Positions 53,801-61,549 of a stretch of 64,000 nucleotides of DNA are shown in pieces. Positions within the stretch are counted from its first letter, which is position 1. The number at the start of each line of letters is the position of its first letter. Position numbers and translations under genes: made by a program. The notes beneath the pieces were generated by a model that was given only the letters and a program-made list of their open reading frames with translations, was not told the DNA's origin and did no database searches. The stretch is from DASSUC01 sp035650075 (GTDB lineage: Bacteria; Actinomycetota; Actinomycetes; Mycobacteriales; Micromonosporaceae), in the NCBI GenBank assembly GCA_035650075.1, contig DASRII010000168.1, positions 3,731 to 67,730 of the forward strand, read 5' to 3'.

Positions 53801-56800
53801 AGGCTGCTGGCGCCGCGCCGACCATCGGCGAAATCACCGGGGTCGACATCGCCAAGTCGTGGACCCAGGCGGGCGGGCCGGTCTGGCTGACAACCTCCAC
53901 GACCAATTTCGACATCTACGGCCGGCCAGTCGACGCCGCCGATGTGCGCGGCAACCACACCACCGTGGCATACACACCGTCGACCGGCGGCCCGATCACG
54001 TCCCGCGCCACGACCAGTAGCTTCGGTACCACCACCGACACGCTCGAGCCGGCGTGGGGTGCGGCGACGACGACGGTCGACGTGAACGGCAAGCAGACCG
54101 ACCTGACCTATGACGCGCTCGGCCGGATCACTCAGGTCTGGCTACCGAACCACCTGAAGGCGTCTTTCGCCAGCCAACCGAACACCAGCTACTCGTACCT
54201 GATCCGCAACACCGGCGGCGTCAACGCCGTCACCACACGAAGGCTCAACGCGGCCGGCAACTACGTCACCTCGTACACCCTCTACGACGGGATGCTGCGG
54301 GCCCGGCAGACTCAGTCTCTGTCCGCCGCGAACGGCAACGTCGGCACGGTCTTCACCGAGACGAAGTACGACCCGATTGGCCGTGTCTCGGTGCAGAGCC
54401 AGCACTTCGACGCGACCGTCCAGCCGTCCACCACGCTGTTCACCATCGCCAACTGGCTGCCCAAGACGCAGACCACAACGCAGTACGACCGGGCCAGCCG
54501 GACCATCGCCAGCATCTTCGACTCCGGCGGTGTGGAACAGTGGCGGACCACGGTGGCGTACACCGGCGATCGGGTAAACACCACCCCGCCGCTCGGCGGC
54601 ACCGCCACCACTGCCGTGTCCGACGCGCACGGGCGGGTTACCGAGCTGCGCCAGTACAAGAACCGCTCCGATGTGGGCAGTGACACCCGTAGCCTGTACG
54701 ACCTGGCTACGTACCACTTCAACCGCAAGGGCCAGCAGGACTCGGTCACCGACAACGCCGGCAACACGTGGACATCTGGTTCTGACTTCCTCGGCCGGCC
54801 GAACGCCAACCACGACCCGGACAGCGGCGACAGCTCGAGGGCGTACAACGACTACGGCGACGTACTGACCACAACGGACGGTCGTGGTCAGCTCCTCGCG
54901 TATATGTATGACTCGTTGGGTCGCCGTACTGCGGAGTACGCCGGCAGCATCGCGCCAGCCAACAAGCTGGCCAGTTGGGCCTACGACCCGGTCGGGGCCA
55001 AAGGTTACCCGGCGTCCTCCAGTCGCTGGACCGCCGCTGGCACCACCGAGTACAAGGTCGTGGTCCGCGGTTACTCGCCGCTCTACCAATCGATCGGCGA
55101 AGACTACGTCATCCCCGCGGCGGAGACCGGCCTGGGTGGAACCTACACCTTCACCCGCACCTTCAATGTGGACGGCAGCCCAGCCACGACGGTGTACCCG
55201 AACAAGGGCGGTCTCCCGGCTGAGACTCTCACCTACCACTACGATGCGGTCACCGGACTGCCCGAGTACCTGCAGACTAACTGGCCCAATGCCGGCAACT
55301 ACGTCAGCAACACGGACTACACCACCTACGGCGAGACCAGCCTCCTCGAGTACCAGATGACCGCCGGCAATTGGCTGCAACGCGGGCTGTACTACGAGGA
55401 CTCGACGCACCGCCTCGCCCAGGCCACCACCACCCGCCAAATCACGCCTCAGTATGTGGCCGACGTGCATTACACCTACGACGCGGTCGGCAACGTGAAG
55501 AAGATTGCCGACACGCCAGCCGGCGGGACCGCCGACACCCAATGCTTCGAATACGACTATGCCCTCCGCCTGGCCGAGGCGTGGACCCCGGCCGACGGAA
55601 ACTGCGACGCAACCAAGGCCGCAACCGACATCGGCCCGGCGCCCTACTGGACCAGCTGGGAGTTCGACGCGGTAGGCAACCGCAAGACCGAGACCGTTCA
55701 CACGACCAGTGGCCAAACGACAACCACCTACACCTACCCCGCCGCCGGGTCGAACCAGCCGCATGCGGTCACCTCGACCACGGGACCGGTCACTCAGAAC
55801 TACCGGTACGACGCGGTCGGCAACACCACGTGCCGGCCCTCCGGCAGCGGTACCAACACCTGCCCGCCGGGTACCGGCAGCCAGACGCTCAGCTGGGACG
55901 CCGAGGGCCGCTTGGCCACTGTGGACGGTACCAACAGCTACCTCTACACCGCGGAGGGCGTACGACTGATCGAGCGCGACTCGACCGGTACCACCTTGTA
56001 TCTGCCCGGCGAGGAGATCCGGCGTAGCTCGGGCGGCACGGTCACCACCACCCGGTACTACGCCTGGGCCGATGGTGTATGTGCGATGCGCCAGAACGGC
56101 ACGATCGTCAGCTGGCTCGTCGGCGACCACCAAGGGACCCAACAAATCTCGATCCACTCGGGGACGCAGGCGGTCACCCAACGTCGACAAACCCCGTACG
56201 GCACCATCCGAGGTACCAACCCCACCTGGCCGAACAAGAAGGGCTTCGTCGGCGGCGACAACGACCCCACCGGCCTGACCCACATCGGCGCACGCGAGTA
56301 CGACCCGAAGATCGGCCGGTTCATCAGCGTAGATCCTGTCTTCAACGCCGGTGATCCGCAGTCCTGGACCGGCTATGCGTACGCGAACAATACGCCGATC
56401 ACCGGGAGCGACCCGACCGGCCTCATGTACGACAACACCGAGCACGAAAAAGGCGACTGCAACAAAGACTGCCAGGAGGCCGTCGCCTTACAGGACGAGA
56501 AGAGGGCACTCGAAAACGAGAAAGAGGAGGCCGAGAAGACCACGAAAATGTCCCTGCGGGACATCATCATCATGGCCGGTCTCGCATTCCTGCTCGACCT
56601 TTTCGGCGTCACCGACATCTGGAACTGCATCAGCCGCGGCCAGATAAAGGCCTGTGCCAACGCTCTCATCGGCTCTCTGCCTGTCGGCAAAATCCTCAAA
56701 GCCGGTAAGGCGATCTTCAAGGGCATCATGCGGGTGATGGACGCCTACAAGGTCTGGAAGAAGGCTGTGAAGCTGGCTGAGGCCGTCATCAAGCGGACCA

Positions 56801-57318
56801 GCGACGCTATTGCGGCCACCCAGAAGAAACTCGACGACATCCTCCGACGGTTGCATGCGAAGGGCGGCGGCCAGTCGAGCGAAACACCTTCGGCACTTGA
56901 CAAATTGAAGGCGCTTGGCAAGGCGACCGGCAAGCAGGCTCTGCGTTCCGGAGGGGCAAGTTTTCTCATCGAGGCGTGGATACAGTCTCAACCTGGGGCA
57001 GAAACCTCGGGTACAGATCTTCTCACGGCAACGCTCGGCGGTGCAGTCGGTGGCGCAACTGGTGGGTTACTCTCGAGAAGGACGAACCCTGTCATTGCGG
57101 GCGGGATAGGAGGTGTAATAGGCGGTTCCGCGGAGTCTCTAGTGAACGAGTTATCGGGAGATGACGGCATCGACGCCACCAATATCCTCATAGGAGCCAC
57201 GTGGAACGGAGCGTTCGGTGCTTCGATTGGGAAAGGGAAGCGCCAAGGCGCACCACCGCTAGCTATTATGTCTGTCGACTCGATAGGCCAAGTCTTCGAC
57301 AACTTCCTCACCGACTAA
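50896..57318 (+). CDS. RHS-repeat polymorphic toxin with variable C-terminal tip
   Basis: A 2140-residue secreted protein with a signal peptide (1-34, ending ARA). A SpvB-like N-terminal region (VPPSLGGPAPSLALAYSSSSVDGRS) leads to many YD repeats (YDALGRITQVW, YDSLGRRTAEY, YDAVGNVKKI, YDAVGNTTC). The RHS core (about 1690-1843) ends GFVGGDNDPTGLTHIGAREY and FISVDPVF to DPTGL. The tip (1844-2140) changes character: a charged coiled coil (LQDEKRALENEKEEAEK), a hydrophobic helix, Lys-rich helices and a Gly-zipper stretch (LGGAVGGATGGLL, AGGIGGVIGGSAE) suited to membrane insertion. No nuclease motif seen. GTG 50896 has GGAGG. The tip DNA is less GC-rich than the core, a sign of exchange. Confidence 0.92.
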   Translation: MTPRSSCLRRATVATLPVVLVASLLGQQPARATEPDPVHLAAQQVPSVHGTVVQPRPRPAGPQSGAPRPAPPVWPAAGTAELVVPSRAGNLPVSVERPAAAGQAVSSVRVTLLDRATLPARLRDGLVLRLLRTDGAATPGRIRISVDYSAFASARGADWSSRLRLVSVAECALREPIAAGCPAGTPLASTNNPRPGRVSADVSLSGEKGGTFVVLTAGASGAAGDFAATSLQASSTWSAGGNSGDFSWSYPMRVPPSLGGPAPSLALAYSSSSVDGRSEATNNQPSWVGEGFDWWPGYVERRYKPCATDLGSGANNTIETGDLCWGTDNATMSLNGSGGELIRDGATGTWRLKNDDASKVERLTGAINGANGGEYWRITGSDGTQYYFGLNRLPGYTGTAPANKTTSSTWTVPVAGNHTGEPCHAASFLGSFCNQAWRWNLDYVVDLHGNTMSLFYTPETNKYARNNTDSDDVSYIRGGVLERIDYGTDKRSGTDTENTATPPPMRVTFTPSDRCLSACWNGTDPNEPNWYDTPWDQYCKASNTSCVLQYSPTFWTSKRLTGITTWVWNIGAPAPRPVDGWTLTHTFPSPGDGTRAGLWLASIVHTGKATGSAVLGTEVAMPAITFDWVQMPNRVDSLPDGKFPMNWMRINTIWADAGGKIKVDYTGPDCIVGVRMPSSPQNNTLRCYPVREEQPDHSIQTEYFHKYLVTKVTESDWTGGGPDIVTSYEYVGTPAWRHTDDDGITRDNLRTWSDFRGYGQVNTRVGDPGSGTETLSETVFFRGMHGDLDGAGGTRTIVMQAIDGNGDGDTADTTTADAPAVNDENTYTGMARLSTVYNGVESAPLSRTVNEPWQSAPTATRDMGDTIVYARHVGTRATWAGTKLTAGWRVTRLDTTYDNTYGMVTQTDDQGDVAVSGDEECSKTTYGRNVTANLLTLPSQVETYALRCSGSAISDADVVGMTRNLFDHQAAGAAPTIGEITGVDIAKSWTQAGGPVWLTTSTTNFDIYGRPVDAADVRGNHTTVAYTPSTGGPITSRATTSSFGTTTDTLEPAWGAATTTVDVNGKQTDLTYDALGRITQVWLPNHLKASFASQPNTSYSYLIRNTGGVNAVTTRRLNAAGNYVTSYTLYDGMLRARQTQSLSAANGNVGTVFTETKYDPIGRVSVQSQHFDATVQPSTTLFTIANWLPKTQTTTQYDRASRTIASIFDSGGVEQWRTTVAYTGDRVNTTPPLGGTATTAVSDAHGRVTELRQYKNRSDVGSDTRSLYDLATYHFNRKGQQDSVTDNAGNTWTSGSDFLGRPNANHDPDSGDSSRAYNDYGDVLTTTDGRGQLLAYMYDSLGRRTAEYAGSIAPANKLASWAYDPVGAKGYPASSSRWTAAGTTEYKVVVRGYSPLYQSIGEDYVIPAAETGLGGTYTFTRTFNVDGSPATTVYPNKGGLPAETLTYHYDAVTGLPEYLQTNWPNAGNYVSNTDYTTYGETSLLEYQMTAGNWLQRGLYYEDSTHRLAQATTTRQITPQYVADVHYTYDAVGNVKKIADTPAGGTADTQCFEYDYALRLAEAWTPADGNCDATKAATDIGPAPYWTSWEFDAVGNRKTETVHTTSGQTTTTYTYPAAGSNQPHAVTSTTGPVTQNYRYDAVGNTTCRPSGSGTNTCPPGTGSQTLSWDAEGRLATVDGTNSYLYTAEGVRLIERDSTGTTLYLPGEEIRRSSGGTVTTTRYYAWADGVCAMRQNGTIVSWLVGDHQGTQQISIHSGTQAVTQRRQTPYGTIRGTNPTWPNKKGFVGGDNDPTGLTHIGAREYDPKIGRFISVDPVFNAGDPQSWTGYAYANNTPITGSDPTGLMYDNTEHEKGDCNKDCQEAVALQDEKRALENEKEEAEKTTKMSLRDIIIMAGLAFLLDLFGVTDIWNCISRGQIKACANALIGSLPVGKILKAGKAIFKGIMRVMDAYKVWKKAVKLAEAVIKRTSDAIAATQKKLDDILRRLHAKGGGQSSETPSALDKLKALGKATGKQALRSGGASFLIEAWIQSQPGAETSGTDLLTATLGGAVGGATGGLLSRRTNPVIAGGIGGVIGGSAESLVNELSGDDGIDATNILIGATWNGAFGASIGKGKRQGAPPLAIMSVDSIGQVFDNFLTD

Positions 57319-57329
57319 GGCCGCAGCAG

Positions 57330-57725
57330 TTGAAGAACTCGACACTACAGCTCCGCAAGCCATATGGGCGTGCCTCAACTTATCATTGGATTCTCATTGG
57401 CCTTCTGGTCGGCGTGTACGCGAAGTGGCCGCCGCACGAGCCGTACTGGTACGTCGTTGGTGCCGTGGTGGTTACGGCGGTGGCCGTTCACTCATCCATT
57501 TATACAAGGCGAATGAAGATTGTCGTTACAGATTCGACACTCACAGTATTCAACGATTGGGGGAGGACTCAATCAATGCGCCGGACCGACGTTACGGAGA
57601 TACGTTGGACTGTCGACTGCTGGGAGATAAGATCAGCCACCGGTAACACGCTGATGCTTCGCCTGACGTGGAATCAGCGTGAGGTAGCCGCGCTCGCAAG
57701 CGCGCTCGGCGTGGAGATCACGTGA
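57330..57725 (+). CDS. Two-TM protein with PH-like domain, probable immunity protein for the RHS toxin
   Basis: A 131-residue protein with two membrane helices (YHWILIGLLVGVYAKW and YWYVVGAVVVTAVAVHSSIY). A small beta-rich cytosolic domain (about 58-131, IVVTDSTLTVFNDWGRTQSM, CWEIRSATGNTLMLRL) of bacterial PH-like layout follows. It starts 11 bp after the toxin stop, where immunity genes are found in polymorphic toxin loci. TTG 57330 is proposed, with AAGG upstream; no ATG or GTG gives the full first helix. It has codon use less GC-biased than most of the window, like the toxin tip. Immunity function is inferred from position and the membrane-type tip. Confidence 0.68.
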   Translation: MKNSTLQLRKPYGRASTYHWILIGLLVGVYAKWPPHEPYWYVVGAVVVTAVAVHSSIYTRRMKIVVTDSTLTVFNDWGRTQSMRRTDVTEIRWTVDCWEIRSATGNTLMLRLTWNQREVAALASALGVEIT

Positions 57726-57887
57726 CCGGGTAGGGTTCGGCACTCAGACCCGCGACTTCGCCCGATCTGACGCTGACAACGAGGCGCCTGAGCGACCCGT
57801 CCACGATCACCTCCTCCCGCCGTCCGCCTCGACAAGACAGACAGCGGAAGCGGCGGCCCGGCAGTCACCCCGGAGACGAAGACTAAG

Positions 57888-57922
57888 TGAACGGCCGCGC
57901 CATGGCGTGGCGCGGCCGTTCA
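57888..57922. terminator. Bidirectional terminator hairpin
   Basis: Perfect 14-bp arms TGAACGGCCGCGCC (57888-57901) and GGCGCGGCCGTTCA (57909-57922) with a 7-nt loop. It lies 20 bp past the stop of the leftward small gene at 57943 and about 160 bp past the rightward immunity gene, and can serve both. The 217 bp between these genes hold nothing else recognisable. Confidence 0.85.
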
Positions 57923-57942
57923 GTGGACGAGCGAGGTACGAG

Positions 57943-58209
57943 CTACCTCGACTTGCTCAGACCGAGGGCGGCGCGTGCCTGGGCCTGCAGTTGGTCTACC
58001 TGGCCGGAGTGCTGGCCACCCGACCGCTGGGCGAGCGCGTCGGCGACGGCCTCGACGACCTTCTGCGCCTTCTGCGGATCCCGAGCGGCGAGTTCCTTCA
58101 CCTTCGCGATCATCGCCTGTTTGTCCGCGGGCGGCTCGTCGAAGTACTTCGCCGCCTTCGTCCGCACGACCTCGAAGATCTCGTCGATGTTGGGCGTCGT
58201 CTGGGTCAT
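57943..58209 (-). CDS. Small helical protein of unknown function
   Basis: An 88-residue soluble helical protein (NIDEIFEVVRTKAAKYFDEP, ADKQAMIAKVKELAARDP, QKVVEAVADALAQRSGGQ). The repeated Lys/Ala/Asp heptads resemble a helical bundle. ATG 58209 has GAGAGGAG at 5 nt; the frame is open upstream but has no ribosome site there. Monocistronic: pxpA lies upstream on the same strand after 106 bp, and a strong terminator follows. No family recognised. Confidence 0.72.
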   Translation of the reverse strand: MTQTTPNIDEIFEVVRTKAAKYFDEPPADKQAMIAKVKELAARDPQKAQKVVEAVADALAQRSGGQHSGQVDQLQAQARAALGLSKSR

Positions 58210-58315
58210 GGCTGCTCCTCTCCGCGGGCACCCCCCGTGGCTGCCCGCAAATTCCATGGACCGCACATGATTCAAGCGGAGCTACGACCGCGACGCGCGG
58301 CAAATCGAAAACAAC

Positions 58316-59077
58316 TCACGCGGACCGTGGGTGAAAGGGCTCCACCGGCAGGCCCTCGGCGAGCAGCGCCGAGCGCACCCGCCGCGCCAGCTCGACCGCC
58401 CCGGCCGTGTCGCCGTGGACGCACAGCGAGTCCACCGGACACGCCACGACGGAGCCGTCGATCGCCACCACCGAACGGGAGACGGCCATCCGGACCGCGC
58501 GTGCCACTACCTCGTCCACATCGGACACGACAGCTCCGGCAACCGAGCGCGGCACGAGCCGCCCGTCGGGTTGGTAGGCCCGGTCCGCGAAGCCTTCGGC
58601 AACCGTCCGGAGCCCCGAAGAAAGCGCCGAAGACCACAACACCGAGGACGGCTGGCACAACACCGGCAACGACGGGTCGTACTCCTGTACGGCGGCGACG
58701 ACCGCAGAAGCCTGCACCTCGTCCACGGCAGCGGTGTTGTAGAGCGCACCGTGCGGTTTGACATACCGCAGCGTGGTGCCGGCGACCCGGCAGAAGCCGT
58801 CCAACGCGCCGATCTGGAACAGCACGTCGTCCCGCAGCTCGCCGGGATCGTAGTCGATCCGCCGCCGCCCGAACCCGGCCAGATCCCGGTACCCCACCTG
58901 CGCGCCCACCGCCACCCCACGCTCGGCGGCGGCGAAGCAGACCCGGCGCATCGTCGATGGGTCGCCGGCGTGGAATCCACATGCGACATTCGCGCTCGTC
59001 ACCACGTCCAGCAGGGCCAGGTCGTCCCCGAGTCGCCAGATGCCGAAACCCTCGCCCAGGTCACTGTTGAGGTCCAT
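58316..59077 (-). CDS. pxpA: 5-oxoprolinase subunit PxpA (LamB/YcsF family)
   Basis: A 253-residue PxpA. It works with PxpBC to hydrolyse 5-oxoproline (pyroglutamate) to glutamate with ATP, removing a damage product of glutamine and glutathione-like metabolism. Family motifs are MDLNSDLGEGFG at the N-terminus, NVACGFHAGDPSTM, GAQVGYRDLAGFGRR, VKPHGALYN and the C-terminal VHGDTAGAVELARRV. ATG 59077 begins with the conserved N-terminus and overlaps the pxpC end by 17 bp. Confidence 0.96.
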   Translation of the reverse strand: MDLNSDLGEGFGIWRLGDDLALLDVVTSANVACGFHAGDPSTMRRVCFAAAERGVAVGAQVGYRDLAGFGRRRIDYDPGELRDDVLFQIGALDGFCRVAGTTLRYVKPHGALYNTAAVDEVQASAVVAAVQEYDPSLPVLCQPSSVLWSSALSSGLRTVAEGFADRAYQPDGRLVPRSVAGAVVSDVDEVVARAVRMAVSRSVVAIDGSVVACPVDSLCVHGDTAGAVELARRVRSALLAEGLPVEPFHPRSA

Positions 59078-59909
59078 GGAACAGCACGGTAGTCCCCGGC
59101 CGCGCCTGCGCGAGTGACGGCAGATCGGCCGCGTCCACGACCCCGATCACCGGGTAACCGCCGGTCGTCGGGTGGTCGGCGAGAAACACCAGCGGTTGCC
59201 CGTCCGGCGGCACCTGCACCGCGCCCAGCACGATGCCCTCGGACGGCAGTTCGCCGGCGATCGAGCGGGGCAGGGCCGCGCCGGCCAGTCGCGCTCCGAT
59301 CCGGTTGCTCATCGGGTTGACCGTGTACCGCGCGCCGCACAGCGCCTCCACGGCCGCCGGCGTGAACCAGTCCGACCGCGGCCCGAGCCGCACCCGCAAC
59401 GACACAGGCCCGCCCGAAGGAGGGTCGGAAGACTCCACGGTGGACGATCCTGCCGCAACGCCCAAGGGCAACACCATACCGTCGACAAGCGGTAAGGGCC
59501 CCAACCCCGACAGGACGTCCGTCGACCGGCTACCGAGTACCGGCGGTACGGCGATCCCACCGTTCACTGCCAGATAACTGCGCACGCCGCGACGCGCGCG
59601 CCCGACGGACAGCACCGACCCGGCCGGCACCGAAACCGGCGATCCGAAGCCGACGGCGACACCGTCCACAGTGATATCCCCGACTGCCCCGGTCACCGCC
59701 ACGGTCCGCGCAGACCGCAGCCGCAGGACGCACCCCGTCAGCGTGATCTCCAGACCCGCGGCGAACGGCGGATTGCCCACGAGCCGGTTCGCCAGCCGCA
59801 GCGCCGGCGCGTCGAGGGCTCCCGAACGCGGTACCCCGAGGTGCGCCCACCCCGGCCGGCCCAGATCCTGGACGGTCGTGAGCGCGCCGGCGCGGATCAC
59901 CTCTAGCAC
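59061..59909 (-). CDS. pxpC: 5-oxoprolinase subunit PxpC (biotin-dependent carboxyltransferase-like, KipA)
   Basis: A 282-residue PxpC/KipA-like protein with the urea-amidolyase central-domain signature GALTTVQDLGRPGWAHLGVPRSGALD at the N-terminus, SYLAVNGGIAVPPVLGSRSTD, and C-terminal GAVQVPPDGQPLVFLADHPTTGGYPVIGVV. Pairs with PxpB. GTG 59909 overlaps the pxpB end by 7 bp. The order pxpB-pxpC-pxpA on one strand makes a complete 5-oxoprolinase operon. Confidence 0.95.
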   Translation of the reverse strand: MLEVIRAGALTTVQDLGRPGWAHLGVPRSGALDAPALRLANRLVGNPPFAAGLEITLTGCVLRLRSARTVAVTGAVGDITVDGVAVGFGSPVSVPAGSVLSVGRARRGVRSYLAVNGGIAVPPVLGSRSTDVLSGLGPLPLVDGMVLPLGVAAGSSTVESSDPPSGGPVSLRVRLGPRSDWFTPAAVEALCGARYTVNPMSNRIGARLAGAALPRSIAGELPSEGIVLGAVQVPPDGQPLVFLADHPTTGGYPVIGVVDAADLPSLAQARPGTTVLFHGPQQ

Positions 59910-60496
59910 ACGAACCGCACTCGGGTCCCCGGCGTCAAGAGCGCCGGTGGGTCACTGTCCACATCGAACAGTGTGACGTCGGTGTGCCCAACGATCCGCC
60001 AACCGCCGGGCGAGGCGGTCGGGTAGATGCCGGCGTACTCCCCCGCTACTGCGACGCTGCCCGCCGGCACGCGCGGTCGCGGCGTCTCGAGCCGGGGCAC
60101 GGCCAACGAAGACGGCAGTCCGGTCAGGTATGCGAACCCCGGTGCGAAGCCGCAGAACGCCACCCGAAACTCGATGCCCCCGAGGACGTCCGGGACAGAA
60201 GAACCCCAGAGCGAAGCGACGAAGGACACATCCGGACCTCCGTACCGGATGGGAATCTCCACCAGCCGGCCCTCGACGGCGGCCGCACCGGCCGGTGGCG
60301 CCCACGCCTCCAGAGGAAGATCCCCGGAGACACCGTCGAGCAGCACGGTCCGAGCACCCGGCACGATCTCGACCGCGGCGAACTCGCCGGCCTCCCGTCG
60401 TCGCCACAGCTCGGCGAACCAGTCGGCCGGATCGTCGACCTCGAGCAGCAGGGCATCCGCGCCGACGCGCCGCACGCGCACCGTGAAACCCCTCAC
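59903..60496 (-). CDS. pxpB: 5-oxoprolinase subunit PxpB (KipI-like allophanate hydrolase subunit 1)
   Basis: A 197-residue PxpB. The N-terminal half is weakly conserved (VRRVGADALLLEVDDPADWF), and the C-terminal cyclophilin-like half shows VEIPIRYGGPDVSFVA, FCGFAPGFAYLTGLP, PRLETPRPRVPAGSVAVAGEYAGIYPTASPGGWRIVG, strongly diagnostic. First gene of pxpBCA; GTG 60496. The 44-bp divergent gap with the PAQR gene carries two palindromic sites, so a local repressor may act there, but none is encoded nearby. Confidence 0.95.
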   Translation of the reverse strand: MRGFTVRVRRVGADALLLEVDDPADWFAELWRRREAGEFAAVEIVPGARTVLLDGVSGDLPLEAWAPPAGAAAVEGRLVEIPIRYGGPDVSFVASLWGSSVPDVLGGIEFRVAFCGFAPGFAYLTGLPSSLAVPRLETPRPRVPAGSVAVAGEYAGIYPTASPGGWRIVGHTDVTLFDVDSDPPALLTPGTRVRFVC

Positions 60497-60523
60497 TACT
60501 TGCTAGTAACTTACGGTTCCGTA
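60497..60523. promoter_or_regulatory. Two palindromic sites in the pxpB/hemolysin III divergent promoter region
   Basis: TACTTGCTAGTA (60497-60508; arms TACT/AGTA) touches the pxpB start codon, and TACGGTTCCGTA (60512-60523; perfect 5-bp arms) follows 3 bp on. Position in a 44-bp divergent promoter gap suggests operator(s), for example of a TetR- or GntR-type repressor. Confidence 0.45.
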
Positions 60524-60527
60524 GCCG

Positions 60528-60533
60528 TAGGAT
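60528..60533 (+). promoter_or_regulatory. -10 element (TAGGAT) of the hemolysin III gene
   Basis: TAGGAT, 7 nt, GTG 60541; leaderless arrangement. Confidence 0.5.
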
Positions 60534-60540
60534 AGCCCGC

Positions 60541-61218
60541 GTGACGACAGTGATCCAGACCAGGCGGCGGCCCGTCGACATCGGCAAGCCGCGGATGCGT
60601 GGGTGGCTGCACACGTACGCCTTCTTCGTCGCAGCCGTGTGCGGTGTGGTGCTCGTCTCGCTGGCCGCGACCCGGCCCGGCCCGGCGGCGGCAGTCAGCT
60701 GTGCGGTCTACAGCCTCACGGTGTGCGCGTTGTTCGGCACGAGCGCGCTTTACCACCGTCGCGTGTGGACGGAGCGCGGGTACCAGGTCATGCGCCGGCT
60801 GGATCACGCGATGATCTTCGTGTTCATCGCCGGGACGTACACGCCGTTCTGCGTCCTGTTGCTGCCCACCCGCACCGCGACCGCGTTGCTCATCGTCGTC
60901 TGGGCCGGCGCTCTGCTGGGCGTAGCGATGAAGCTGGTGTGGCCGCACGCGCCGCGCTGGATGTCCGCGCCGCTCTACATCGCACTCGGCTGGGTCGCGG
61001 TCGCCGTGCTGCCCGACATCCTGCACACCGGCGGGGTCGCCGCGCTCGTGCTGTTACTGGTCGGCGGCGCGGTGTACAGCGCGGGCGGTGTGCTGTACGC
61101 GCTGCGATGGCCGAACCCGTGGCCGACCGTCTTCGGGCACCACGAGTTCTTCCACGCGAGCACGCTCGTAGCGGCCGTATGCCACCACGTCGCGATCTAC
61201 CTGGCGCTGTTCGCCTGA
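60541..61218 (+). CDS. Hemolysin III/PAQR family membrane protein
   Basis: A 225-residue, seven-helix protein of the PAQR/HlyIII superfamily. The metal-binding and active-site signatures are GTSALYHR (about 62-69), RLDHAMIFVFIAGTYTPF (about 85-102) and the C-terminal FGHHEFFHASTLVAAVCHHVAI with the paired His residues. Members are putative ceramidase-like or progestin-receptor-like membrane hydrolases; hemolysis is a historical label. GTG 60541 with the TAGGAT promoter. Converges on the DUF6458 gene with a 3-bp gap. Confidence 0.94.
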   Translation: MTTVIQTRRRPVDIGKPRMRGWLHTYAFFVAAVCGVVLVSLAATRPGPAAAVSCAVYSLTVCALFGTSALYHRRVWTERGYQVMRRLDHAMIFVFIAGTYTPFCVLLLPTRTATALLIVVWAGALLGVAMKLVWPHAPRWMSAPLYIALGWVAVAVLPDILHTGGVAALVLLLVGGAVYSAGGVLYALRWPNPWPTVFGHHEFFHASTLVAAVCHHVAIYLALFA

Positions 61219-61221
61219 CCG

Positions 61222-61455
61222 TCAGAGGGCGTCGGGAGGCGGCGGCAGATCGCCACCGTCGGGCTCGACGACCGTCGTACGGGCGGTCCGGCGACGGTTC
61301 GCGTAGGCCCACGAGGTCAGAGCTAGGCCGAGGGCGCCGGCTGCCATGAGAACGATGCCGACGATGTCGAGATTCAAAAAGCCGAGCTTGACATTCAGCG
61401 CGAACGTCAAGATCGCGCCGATGACGAGCAGCAAGATACTTCCGCCGAAGCTCAC
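61222..61455 (-). CDS. DUF6458-type small membrane protein
   Basis: A 77-residue protein with two membrane helices (GSILLLVIGAILTFALNV and LDIVGIVLMAAGALGLALTSW), a basic YANRRRTARTT segment and an acidic Pro tail. The N-terminal MSFGGSILLLVIGAILTFAL matches the actinobacterial DUF6458 family, whose function is unknown. GGGAGGAG lies 5 nt before GTG 61455, so the mRNA is leadered. Confidence 0.85.
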   Translation of the reverse strand: MSFGGSILLLVIGAILTFALNVKLGFLNLDIVGIVLMAAGALGLALTSWAYANRRRTARTTVVEPDGGDLPPPPDAL

Positions 61456-61549
61456 GTGAGCTCCTCCCCTCGAACTGATGACCCGTCAGGGTACCGGACC
61501 GCGTGCATACCCCACCTGCGCGTGTCCGCTATCAGGCAAGCTGAGGGCC

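Noticed and set aside
54142..56445. 767-codon minus-strand frame inside the RHS gene
   Set aside because: Mirrors the RHS YD repeats in antisense; Val/Gly/Arg-rich without family similarity.
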